NCBI GenBank assembly: GCA_030642465.1 | Contig: DAOWNS010000120.1 | Coordinates: 1-5,987, forward strand | DNA length: 5,987 nucleotides | Origin: Candidatus Thorarchaeota archaeon | Lineage (GTDB): Archaea > Asgardarchaeota > Thorarchaeia > Thorarchaeales > Thorarchaeaceae | Reading direction: 5' to 3' | Part shown: one piece after another, positions 1 to 5,863 of the stretch | Layout: every line of letters begins with the position of its first letter | Numbering within the stretch: the stretch's first letter is position 1 | Program-made: the position numbers and the translations under genes | The notes under the pieces: model-generated | What the model saw: only the letters and a program-made list of their open reading frames with translations | Databases searched by the model: none | What the model was told of the DNA's origin: nothing

Positions 1-791
1 AGGTCTGCTCCGTGGCATATTGCATTCACCGCACTATCCCGCAAGACTAGAAACGGCAGATGGCTAAGTGCGAACTCAATCGGAAGGACGTATTTCCTCA
101 GCTCTGTTTCATCACCATCATCTTTCCAGAAATGATAAGCATCCTTGAGGTCATATAGGCTGCAGAGATGGTCGTCTTCTCTGAATGAACCTACTCGTGT
201 CCGTCTGAGTTCTCTCATATGGCCTCCCATGCCGAGCGCTTCGCCGATATCAAAGCAGAGCTTTCTGATGTAGGTGCCTGCTTGACAGCCAACTCTGGAC
301 AAGGTCAGACGCCCACTAATCTCGATAATTTCGTTGTAATAGACCTCTCTCACCCGGAGCACTCTCTTGACGGCGGACCTCAAAGGTGGTCGTTGGTAGA
401 GCTTTCCAGTGAATTCCTTGACCACGCTGCGGATGGCGTCTTCTGAAGCTTCCTTGTGGAGTTCTAGAATGCAGATATACTCCTTTCCTGCAGGGAGCAG
501 AGCCTGCATCACTTTCGTAGCCTTGCCAATACCCATAGGCAAGATTCCAGTAACTGCGGGGTCAAGTGTGCCTCCGTGGCCCACCTGGTCTGCATGAAGT
601 ATATTCCTCACCCACGTTGCAATCTCATGACTCGTGGGTCCAGCTGGCTTGTCCAGATTGACTACACCGTTCTTCAGCAGATACTCCATCGGAAGTGTGT
701 CAAGTGATTCAAATCCGTAGTCTGGATTGGTAGTAGCCTTCGCCTTCTGCATAACTTCCCTGGGCTGATCCGCAGGAAGTCGTCCTGACAT
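1..791 (-). CDS. cbf5: Cbf5/TruB-type pseudouridine synthase, H/ACA RNP catalytic subunit (partial, C-terminus beyond the left edge)
   Basis: The frame is open from an ATG at 789-791 to the left edge, giving 263 residues and no stop. Cbf5 converts uridine to pseudouridine in rRNA (guided by H/ACA RNAs with Nop10, Gar1 and L7Ae) and can act on tRNA U55. Visible motifs: NLDKPAGPTSHE (45-56), the catalytic loop GHGGTLDP (71-78) with D77 as nucleophile, QRPPLRSAVKR (133-143), AGTYIRKLC (171-179) and HMRELRRTRVG (191-201). A PUA domain starts near residue 235 and is cut at NAICHGAD. The archaeal/eukaryotic dyskerin type is indicated by the AVKR-x-LRVR stretch and the PUA domain. The start is supported by the Shine-Dalgarno site GGGAGTGATC (797-806). 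It lies 27 nt after rpl14e, so the two are probably co-transcribed. The usual GHSGTLDP reads GHGGTLDP here. Confidence 0.95.
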   Translation of the reverse strand, partial: MSGRLPADQPREVMQKAKATTNPDYGFESLDTLPMEYLLKNGVVNLDKPAGPTSHEIATWVRNILHADQVGHGGTLDPAVTGILPMGIGKATKVMQALLPAGKEYICILELHKEASEDAIRSVVKEFTGKLYQRPPLRSAVKRVLRVREVYYNEIIEISGRLTLSRVGCQAGTYIRKLCFDIGEALGMGGHMRELRRTRVGSFREDDHLCSLYDLKDAYHFWKDDGDETELRKYVLPIEFALSHLPFLVLRDSAVNAICHGAD

Positions 792-818
792 TAACAGATC
801 ACTCCCTGCTTAGGCCAC

Positions 819-1103
819 TTAGGTTGAGAGTCGAATCTTGCCACGGAACTTCTCTATGAGTCCTGCGTCGGTAAGAGCTTTCTCAACTACTTCATCCTCA
901 GCACCTTTCTCAATCTGGATTGTAGTATCTATGGGTTCCAGATGACGGATGTTGCAGCTTCGCCTACGCACCCCGTTGATATTCTTGGGTCCAGTGATTA
1001 GCACTTGGCTTCCCTCGAGCTGGTCTATTACTACGCAGTAACTTCCCGCTTCACGGCCCATTGTCTTTACGCATATCCTGCCAATTTCATATAGATTCTT
1101 CAT
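819..1103 (-). CDS. rpl14e: Large ribosomal subunit protein eL14 (L14e)
   Basis: This is a 94-residue protein of the usual length for archaeal L14e, a 50S protein with an SH3-like/KOW fold that binds rRNA. The core is clear: EIGRICVKTMGREAG (6-20), then VLITGPKNINGVRRR (about 34-48) and the NIRHLEP block (51-57), followed by a short charged helical tail. The ATG at 1101-1103 follows a good Shine-Dalgarno site, GGTGAGGTG, with about 8 nt spacing. In many archaea L14e lies between cmk and cbf5, as here. The 124-nt gap upstream contains an inverted repeat and a 26-codon reading frame whose TGA overlaps this ATG (ATGA). The stop is TAA at 819-821. Confidence 0.95.
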   Translation of the reverse strand: MKNLYEIGRICVKTMGREAGSYCVVIDQLEGSQVLITGPKNINGVRRRSCNIRHLEPIDTTIQIEKGAEDEVVEKALTDAGLIEKFRGKIRLST

Positions 1104-1210
1104 TGTCGGTACACCTCACCTTGTCTTGGGTCTGCCTCAAAGTCACCTCGGGGCTTCATCCCTGCGGACTGGGAGAACATGATTTGCGACAAGTGATGGC
1201 AATATCAGCA

Positions 1211-1227
1211 TTGCGCTTTGAACGCAA
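1211..1227. repeat. Short inverted repeat directly after the cmk stop codon
   Basis: TTGCG and CGCAA arms (5 bp) flank a 7-nt centre in TTGCGCTTTGAACGCAA. It abuts the TGA of cmk (1228-1230) and lies 107 nt upstream of the rpl14e start. It could form a small hairpin at the end of the cmk message or be an operator-like site for rpl14e. No T-run follows on the minus strand, so it is not a convincing terminator. It resembles the palindrome at 2251-2266 upstream of rpl34e. Confidence 0.45.
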
Positions 1228-1782
1228 TCACTCAGTTGTGTCGCTAGATTGCTCCAAAAACGTTTCAATGGCTGTTGTTAAAACCTTGATGACTCCCTGA
1301 AGGTCATACTTCTCCGTATTCAAGACCAAATCATAGATGGATTGGTCCGAGATATCGACTCCGTAGAACTCCAAGTAACGTTCCTTTTCACTTGCTTCTC
1401 GGTTGAGAGTTTCGCGGCGCGCATGCTCAAGACTTACTTCATCTCTCTCTGCTATTCGTTTCACCCTCGCATCTACTGAAGCCGTTAGGAGTATTTTGAA
1501 GCCAGCGAAATCTCCAGCCATCCATCCAGCGAGTTGCCCATCAAGTAACACGTTTCCCTTCATGGCTGTTGTCTTCAATAATGCATCAAGCTCTCTGTCG
1601 ATGCTCTCATCATCCTCAGCAACTATGCTAAACTCTTCTAACGTGAGACCTCTCTTTTTGGCGAGTTCTCGGAAGATTACACCTGCAGAAACTCGTTTGA
1701 GGTCGAATCTTTTTGCTACAATGTCTGCTACCGAGCTCTTTCCAGTGCCATGTAGTCCGCCTATTGTAATGACCCGTTTCAT
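1228..1782 (-). CDS. cmk: Cytidylate (CMP) kinase, archaeal type
   Basis: A P-loop kinase transferring phosphate from ATP to CMP/dCMP, 184 residues from the chosen start, the usual size for the archaeal cmk family. Walker A is GGLHGTGKS (8-16). The NMP-binding part contains LLDGQLAGWM (79-88), matching the family's DGRLAGW motif except that Gln83 replaces Arg. The LID-like region ARRETLNREASEKERY (121-136), followed by EFYGVDI (138-144), is highly characteristic. I chose the ATG at 1780-1782 because family members begin just before the first beta strand (MKRVITIGG), and GGGCGATC lies just upstream. An in-frame ATG 33 nt earlier (1813-1815) would add 11 residues and cannot be ruled out. The gene lies between rpl34e and rpl14e, its usual place in archaea. 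Confidence 0.92.
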   Translation of the reverse strand: MKRVITIGGLHGTGKSSVADIVAKRFDLKRVSAGVIFRELAKKRGLTLEEFSIVAEDDESIDRELDALLKTTAMKGNVLLDGQLAGWMAGDFAGFKILLTASVDARVKRIAERDEVSLEHARRETLNREASEKERYLEFYGVDISDQSIYDLVLNTEKYDLQGVIKVLTTAIETFLEQSSDTTE

Positions 1783-1849
1783 AGTGATCGCCCGTAGAAT
1801 ATCTTGAGCCTGCATGACCGTGAATTATTCTCGCCTACGCTAGCTCGTG

Positions 1850-1856
1850 TTTAATA
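1850..1856 (-). promoter_or_regulatory. Candidate archaeal TATA box for cmk
   Basis: On the minus strand the sequence reads GGAGTAGATTATTAAACACG. TATTAAA fits a relaxed archaeal TATA box and has a purine-rich stretch upstream that could serve as a BRE. Transcription would start about 25 nt downstream, near 1826-1830, leaving a leader of roughly 45 nt to the ATG at 1782 or 12 nt to the ATG at 1815. It lies in the gap between rpl34e and cmk. Assigned by eye. Confidence 0.45.
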
Positions 1857-1934
1857 ATCTACTCCATTAAAACACTGATTCATCGACGGAGTACTTGATG
1901 AATGCCACTGGGTGCGAATAACAGCACCAAAGCT

Positions 1935-2204
1935 CTATTCTTCGCGGGTCTGCTTAATGATGCCGCGTCTGACTGCCTTGGACGACACCTTGCCTCCGTA
2001 GGGGCGATTGGGTCTCTTTGATGAACGGCTTGCTCTGCTGCTCCGACCATGTTTTGCTTCTCTTGGAAGCATCATCTTCTTGCCAGTTATTGCGCATGTT
2101 CCTGGTGTCCGATAGAATTTTTGACGATGGATAACGAGTCGTCCACCCGGAGTCTTCACTGCGCGATTTGCTCTTCCCCTTGTGAGTTCGCTAGGTCGAG
2201 GCAT
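1935..2204 (-). CDS. rpl34e: Large ribosomal subunit protein eL34 (L34e), zinc-ribbon cysteines mostly lost
   Basis: An 89-residue, very basic 50S protein. The N-terminal MPRPSELTRGR, the TPGGRLVIH motif (18-26) and the SKRPNRPYGG motif (62-71) identify L34e. In most archaeal and eukaryotic homologues two Cys-x-x-Cys pairs form a zinc ribbon, the first after the TPGG strand and the second just after YGG. Here only Cys37 remains: its partner position is Thr40, and the second pair reads Ser74 and Ala77. The protein probably folds without zinc. The start ATG (2202-2204) has a clear Shine-Dalgarno site, AGGTGAT, about 6 nt upstream. Flanking gaps of 112 nt upstream (to the DUF106 gene) and 152 nt downstream (to cmk) suggest it may have its own promoter. 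Stop TAG. Confidence 0.93.
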   Translation of the reverse strand: MPRPSELTRGRANRAVKTPGGRLVIHRQKFYRTPGTCAITGKKMMLPREAKHGRSSRASRSSKRPNRPYGGKVSSKAVRRGIIKQTREE

Positions 2205-2250
2205 GGTTTATCACCTAATCTTTGGCAACTTCTTCTCGCACGCTTGGTTA

Positions 2251-2266
2251 TTCGCTTTTAAGCGAA
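2251..2266 (-). promoter_or_regulatory. Palindrome containing a TATA-like core upstream of rpl34e
   Basis: TTCGCTTTTAAGCGAA is an inverted repeat with 7-bp arms (TTCGCTT/AAGCGAA) and a 2-nt centre, flanked by GG and CC that could extend the pairing with a bulge. On the minus strand its centre reads CTTAAAAG, similar to an archaeal TATA element. A start site about 26 nt downstream (near 2232) would give a leader of about 28 nt to the rpl34e ATG. It may therefore be promoter, operator or RNA hairpin; the sequence does not decide between these. Confidence 0.5.
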
Positions 2267-2316
2267 CCGGTCAATCCAAGTGTATCGTGTGGTCCGTGAT
2301 GCCCAGCTTTATGCAG

Positions 2317-2862
2317 CTAGGTTGTCATGATTTGTGTACCCATTATTCTCTGAAGGATTGAAGACAATCCAAGACCTGTTAGCATGTAGAATGCCATGTA
2401 TGTCATCCCAAAGCCGCCCGGTACGGACGTGCCAGCAATGCCTGTGAGGAAGAAAGCGTCGAATGGGAGTATTGCCACAATCGTGTAATCCCCAGAATAG
2501 AAACTTCTTAGAACCCAGAAGATGAACATGAATGGAATCATGAATATCAGCGATGGTTTGCATCGCGCAGTCATCGAGCTCCGTTGGATTCTATCGATGT
2601 AGGCCTTTCTGCGTCGGACCTTGCGCAGGAGCTTTTCGTTTCCGGTCTTGTTCGCTTCCTGCTGCATCTTCTGATACTGCTTGATCTCCTGCTGCTGCCT
2701 CTTGAGTCGACGCATATCGGTGAAGCGTCTCATTCCTAGATTGCTTATCGTAGAAGTTGTGACTGAAACCGCACCAATCAGAATGCCGGACCATGGCGGT
2801 GTCAGAAACATTGGAAAGTTCGTGGATAACCACAACACGAAATCTGTTAAGATGTCCTGCAT
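2317..2862 (-). CDS. DUF106 / EMC3-TMCO1-like integral membrane protein (Oxa1 superfamily)
   Basis: A 181-residue membrane protein of the archaeal DUF106 family, related to eukaryotic EMC3 and TMCO1 and distantly to YidC/Oxa1, which insert membrane proteins. Visible layout: a first hydrophobic segment (about 24-42); a long charged Gln/Lys/Arg-rich cytosolic helical hairpin likely to form a coiled coil (about 48-95); a second membrane segment, SLIFMIPFMFIFWVL (104-118); a hydrophobic stretch (127-142); and a final segment (about 150-170) with FGMTYMAFYMLTGLG. ATG 2860-2862 is preferred. The TTG just before it is also in frame, but the GGAG Shine-Dalgarno inside the end of adk suits the ATG. 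The gap to adk is 7 nt, so the pair is almost certainly one transcript. adk-DUF106 adjacency is common in archaea, usually with secY upstream. The insertase role is inferred from family relationship. Confidence 0.88.
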   Translation of the reverse strand: MQDILTDFVLWLSTNFPMFLTPPWSGILIGAVSVTTSTISNLGMRRFTDMRRLKRQQQEIKQYQKMQQEANKTGNEKLLRKVRRRKAYIDRIQRSSMTARCKPSLIFMIPFMFIFWVLRSFYSGDYTIVAILPFDAFFLTGIAGTSVPGGFGMTYMAFYMLTGLGLSSILQRIMGTQIMTT

Positions 2863-2869
2863 CAAAGTC

Positions 2870-3460
2870 CTACTCCATTAGGGCACCTGCAAGCGCTTTT
2901 GCCGCCTCTTCAACCTTCCCTTCGCGATTCTTGATGATTCTAACTGTTGCACCAGTGATGGTTCCCACGGTCACTGCCGCCGCTCTGCACATTTCCTGGT
3001 GTGTTTTGACCTCGTCAATCATCTGGACATCGCGTGTGCGAGTTTCATCAGAGCTTCGACGGCTTGCGATGTTCTCAGGGTCTGCCTCGACCAGAACCAC
3101 GGTCTTTGGTTGAACTGCTCGAACAACCCATTCAGGGAGTCCAATGAGGTATCCATTATCTGTTTGGATTAGCGTATGTGTATCAACGATCACTCGGACG
3201 GATTTGGCTTTCTGGGCGATTGACTCACCTGCTTTTCTCTGGATCTCTCTTTGGAGAGCTGTAGTCAGCTTCCGCAGCTCATCACGGTTCTTGACAGTGC
3301 CCTGTGCTGATGCGACCTCAAACATCTCCGTGCCAAAGTTGAGAAGAAGCACATCTTCACTATGTTTCTCCTTGACCAATTTTATAGCTGAGTTGATAAC
3401 AGTTGTTTTCCCGACTCCTGGTATTCCAGTCACAATTACTGTGTTTCTTGATTCACTCAT
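2870..3460 (-). CDS. adkA: Archaeal-type adenylate kinase (AdkA family)
   Basis: A 196-residue P-loop kinase catalysing ATP + AMP to 2 ADP, in the archaeal AdkA family, which differs from the bacterial Adk. Walker A is GIPGVGKTT (12-20). LLNFGTEMFEVA follows (about 39-50), then RDELRKL, the VDTHTLIQTDNGYLIGLP block (about 93-110) typical of AdkA, and VVLVEADPENIASRR with the adjacent DETRTRD segment that corresponds to the short LID region (about 122-145). Length matches the family. The start ATG (3458-3460) has GGAG about 10 nt upstream. A strong TATA-like box lies upstream at 3513-3522. In many archaea secY precedes adk; here a zinc-ribbon gene does. Stop TAG at 2870-2872. Confidence 0.94.
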   Translation of the reverse strand: MSESRNTVIVTGIPGVGKTTVINSAIKLVKEKHSEDVLLLNFGTEMFEVASAQGTVKNRDELRKLTTALQREIQRKAGESIAQKAKSVRVIVDTHTLIQTDNGYLIGLPEWVVRAVQPKTVVLVEADPENIASRRSSDETRTRDVQMIDEVKTHQEMCRAAAVTVGTITGATVRIIKNREGKVEEAAKALAGALME

Positions 3461-3512
3461 GATGAGGAAACTCCTGCATTCTCAGGGAACTGGTCGGTGC
3501 TCACGCTGTGGG

Positions 3513-3522
3513 TTTTATATTT
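3513..3522 (-). promoter_or_regulatory. Strong candidate archaeal promoter (TATA box) for adk
   Basis: The minus strand reads GAAGCAAATATAAAACCC. AAATATAAAA is a very good archaeal TATA box, with a purine-rich BRE-like GAAGC just upstream. The expected start site about 25 nt downstream (near 3490) leaves a leader of about 30 nt to the adk ATG, enough to include its GGAG ribosome-binding site. This is the clearest promoter in the window and would drive adk plus the DUF106 gene. Confidence 0.7.
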
Positions 3523-3567
3523 GCTTCTATCAGATTTTCTCTCTAGACGCTGAACTGTGTCGCAGAC

Positions 3568-4569
3568 TTACCCATCTCTTCGTGTGCTTTCCAAGCGGTT
3601 AACTTGAGTAATTCCAGCATCGTCTCGTGCCAGCTCAAAGAATGTTCTGGAGATATAGGCGGCTCTCTGTGCCTCGTCTTTTCTTCCCGCAGCAATGAGG
3701 CGTCTCGCTTGTTCCAGTCTAGCGACCCCCATTGCCTTGTAAACCGCGCGGGGATACTCGAACGTGCTGGCTTCGGGTGCTGATACTGTCTTTGGATGCG
3801 GAGTCGCTGTAATCGTTTCTTCCTTGGTCGGCGTTTCATGGGGCAATTCCCAGACCAGCGGCACTTTGGCTGCGGGTGGGCTATCTGTTTGTTGCTCAGG
3901 CTTTGGTTCCGAGGGTGCGACTTCATATCTTGATGAGGTGAAACTAGCGAACTGTTCGGCTGGTTCTCCGCGTGATAATTCAGGGGCTTCTGTTAGTGTG
4001 GGTCTGGGAGTCGAATCTGTACTGTTCGGCGTGACGTACGTAGACAATGCTCCCAACATTTTCCTCTCAGCGGCTTCTCTCGCTGGAGTTAGAGTTTCTT
4101 CGATTTTCATTGCATCCATGTCAGGGGTTTCGCGACTTGGCGTTCTTTTCCTTTCTCGAGCTCTTCTCATGAGTTCTGGTATCTCACTGGCTCGCACCAT
4201 GCGCGTTTCGATAATGCCTGCCTTTTCCTTCTGGATGCCCACAGCATCAGCTCGTGCAAATGCCCTGCGAGCCTTCTCAAGTTCTGATTCAACCCTTGTG
4301 TACTTTGTCAATATAATGCGATCACGCGCTATCTGACTAGGGCGAACACACTCATCTCCACTCTCGATGGCATAGGAATCAGCTGTTTTGAGACTTGAAT
4401 ATGATGCTTCAATGACAGAATAGTACTTCTCGGCAGCAGCATTCAATCTCGTTGGAGCCAACACTGAGCGCTTTCTCTTTATTGCATGAACAAGAAGCGA
4501 AGAACCACATCCGATACAGAATTTGCGCGTCGGCAGGTTCGTCTTCTTGCATTTGGCGCACACCTGCAA
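3568..4569 (-). CDS. Unrecognised protein: N-terminal zinc ribbon, helical region, disordered linker, C-terminal helices
   Basis: I do not recognise this protein beyond its layout. It has 333 residues from the chosen TTG. Two pairs, CAKC (4-7) and CIGC (18-21), spaced by 10 residues, form a rubredoxin-like zinc ribbon. Then comes an Arg/Lys/Ala-rich, probably helical region (about 40-170); a Pro/Thr/Glu/Ser-rich, probably disordered stretch (about 175-265); and a C-terminal helical part of about 50 residues (ARLEQARRLIAAGRKDEAQR) that looks like a TPR- or MIT-like helical hairpin, a tentative resemblance. No signal peptide or membrane segment is seen, so it is probably cytosolic and may act as an adaptor. 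It lies upstream of adk on the same strand with a 107-nt gap, where many archaea carry secY. Frame-shifted reading of its low-complexity part opens spurious frames on both strands. Starts at GTG 4578 or GTG 4563 are alternatives. Confidence 0.8.
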   Translation of the reverse strand: MQVCAKCKKTNLPTRKFCIGCGSSLLVHAIKRKRSVLAPTRLNAAAEKYYSVIEASYSSLKTADSYAIESGDECVRPSQIARDRIILTKYTRVESELEKARRAFARADAVGIQKEKAGIIETRMVRASEIPELMRRARERKRTPSRETPDMDAMKIEETLTPAREAAERKMLGALSTYVTPNSTDSTPRPTLTEAPELSRGEPAEQFASFTSSRYEVAPSEPKPEQQTDSPPAAKVPLVWELPHETPTKEETITATPHPKTVSAPEASTFEYPRAVYKAMGVARLEQARRLIAAGRKDEAQRAAYISRTFFELARDDAGITQVNRLESTRRDG

Positions 4570-4573
4570 TAGA

Positions 4574-4581
4574 ATCACCTT
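4574..4581 (-). promoter_or_regulatory. Shine-Dalgarno site deciding the start of the zinc-ribbon gene
   Basis: AAGGTGAT matches the archaeal Shine-Dalgarno consensus (compare AGGTGAT before rpl34e). The longest frame would begin at the GTG inside this motif (4576-4578), which is therefore unlikely to be the real start. TTG at 4567-4569 lies about 5 nt downstream of AGGTGA, a good spacing; GTG at 4561-4563 lies about 11 nt downstream and is the next choice. Confidence 0.55.
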
Positions 4582-4647
4582 GGCGTACCGTTACAGATTC
4601 CGATTGAATCGTTCCTTGATATGTGTTCGCAATCGCCGTCAAGTGCC

Positions 4648-4657
4648 TACATATAGC
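4648..4657. promoter_or_regulatory. Possible TATA element in the divergent intergenic region
   Basis: The 166-nt region (4579-4744) between the zinc-ribbon gene (minus) and the deaminase gene (plus) should hold promoters for both. The A/T-rich core TACATATAGC reads nearly alike on both strands (GCTATATGTA on minus) and could serve either direction, with leaders of about 60 nt. A second weak minus-strand candidate is ACATATC at 4617-4623. Neither has a strong BRE. A small inverted repeat GATTC-CGATT-GAATC (4596-4610) is also present and may be chance. I see no coding region here. Confidence 0.3.
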
Positions 4658-4744
4658 ATACATTGTCTAACTTACGTCGCTTGTGGAGAAACGGGCCAGA
4701 AAGCAGCTCCATTGTTACTCCACCATCTTATGGGAACGTAGATA

Positions 4745-5794
4745 ATGCAGTGCTCGTATCAGATAGATATGGAGCTCATAGATGCAATCAAAGCACTTCC
4801 CAAGGCAGAACAACATGTACATCTTTTGGGTTCGATCAAACCAGCGACTCTGATGAATGCAATTACCGATACCGGTGTAGACTCGCCCTACGATTCAATT
4901 GAAGAAATTGAGAGGGCTTTTGAGTTCCAGAATTTCGCCCATTTCATATCTGTCTACAAACAGATTATCAGCTTAATTACTGAGGAGAGATATTTCGAGC
5001 CAATGACGTACGAACTTCTTGAGAGCAGTAAAAAATGCAACGTTAAATATGTAGAGATGAGTTTCTCGGCCCCGGACCATACTCAGCAAGGTCTCGACTT
5101 TGATTTGATGATGAAGGCAATCGAGCGAGGTATTGGGAGAGGGCAATCGGATTTCGGGGTCAAAGCCGACATCAGGATAGATATAGTACGTAATTACGGA
5201 CTGGAAAGCGCAATGGAATCATTGGATCTGATAGAGAATAGACCCGAAGGAATTGTATCCATTGACATTGGAGGTTCTGAGAAAGAGTATCCAGCCAAAC
5301 CATATACTGAGGTGTATAACAGAGCAAGAGAGATGGGTCTGCATACGGTTGCTCATGCGGGAGAAGCAGCTGGGCCACAGTCTATCTGGGACGCAATTAC
5401 GTATCTAGAAGTTGATAGGATTGGGCATGGTATCTCTGCTATTCAGGATGAGAAATTGATGAAGCACCTCCAAAAAACAGGCATAACACTTGAAGTATGT
5501 CCAGTAAGCAATGTTCGAACAAGAGTGGTAGATTCACTGAGAGAGCATCCCATACGAACATTCTTTGATAGGGGAATATCATTGACAGTAAACAGTGACG
5601 ACCCTACCTTCTTCGGTACTGATATGAATAACGAGTATGTGCAGCTGCATGAAGTTCTTGGATTCACAATCCAAGAGTTGTTCCAAATCTCGCTTAATGC
5701 TGTAGAGTCTTCATTTATTGATATGGAACCCAAACAGCAGATGCGTAGAGAGTTCCAGAACGATTACAGCAAGATTATCGACTCGATTGAATAA
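4745..5794 (+). CDS. Adenosine deaminase family protein (metal-dependent amidohydrolase; adenosine/adenine/modified-adenosine deaminase)
   Basis: A 349-residue cytosolic TIM-barrel deaminase converting an adenine-containing substrate to the hypoxanthine form with release of ammonia (purine salvage). All catalytic signatures are visible: the zinc ligands H24 and H26 in AEQHVHLLGS, H204 with catalytic E207 in AHAGEAAGP, H228 in RIGHG, and D285-D286 in NSDDPTFFGTD. LEVCPVSNVRT (249-259) is typical of adenosine deaminase. At the position after HVHL the family normally has Asp or Glu (HLDG/HLEG), which contacts the ribose or base; here it is Leu28, so substrate preference may differ. The ATG at 4745 is the first after an in-frame TAG (4739-4741) but has only a weak GGGA upstream. 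Met9 (4769) fits the typical N-terminus (MELIDAIKALPKAE) and is the alternative. It is transcribed away from the ribosomal cluster and convergently with the gene to its right. Confidence 0.9.
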   Translation: MQCSYQIDMELIDAIKALPKAEQHVHLLGSIKPATLMNAITDTGVDSPYDSIEEIERAFEFQNFAHFISVYKQIISLITEERYFEPMTYELLESSKKCNVKYVEMSFSAPDHTQQGLDFDLMMKAIERGIGRGQSDFGVKADIRIDIVRNYGLESAMESLDLIENRPEGIVSIDIGGSEKEYPAKPYTEVYNRAREMGLHTVAHAGEAAGPQSIWDAITYLEVDRIGHGISAIQDEKLMKHLQKTGITLEVCPVSNVRTRVVDSLREHPIRTFFDRGISLTVNSDDPTFFGTDMNNEYVQLHEVLGFTIQELFQISLNAVESSFIDMEPKQQMRREFQNDYSKIIDSIE

Positions 5795-5863
5795 GCATAC
5801 CTCATCATTAGCTTAGTCTAGGTCCACAAGAACCACAGTCAAGGACAATGTTTGTTCCCCAAT

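Noticed and set aside
219..597. Plus-strand open frames opposite cbf5
   Set aside because: They are antisense shadows; the minus frame encodes an unmistakable Cbf5.
1190..1215. Possible box C/D guide RNA suggested by GTGATGG on the plus strand
   Set aside because: The box C match is incomplete and no properly spaced D, D' and C' boxes are visible.
1403..1807. 134-codon plus-strand open frame antisense to cmk
   Set aside because: It lies almost wholly opposite the well-supported cmk gene, is rich in Ser, Arg and Ala from antisense codons, and has no recognisable motif.
2240..2290. Possible tRNA suggested by GGTTCGC near a stem
   Set aside because: There is no T-loop consensus (GGTTCRAATCC), no acceptor stem and no anticodon arm can be drawn; it is better explained as a simple palindrome.
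2303..2321. Small hairpin CCAGCTTTATGCAGCTAGG at the end of the DUF106 gene as a terminator
   Set aside because: The stem is only AGCT plus two outer pairs with a bulge, it overlaps the stop codon, and no T-run follows on the minus strand.
3543..3926. 127-codon minus-strand frame overlapping the end of the zinc-ribbon gene in another frame
   Set aside because: Highly basic, Pro/Arg/Gln-rich composition typical of a shifted reading of the linker; the main frame has a zinc ribbon and consistent helices.
3764..4336. 190-codon plus-strand open frame opposite the zinc-ribbon gene
   Set aside because: It is antisense to a Pro/Thr/Glu-rich low-complexity stretch, which leaves opposite frames open by composition; no ribosome-binding site or domain is seen.
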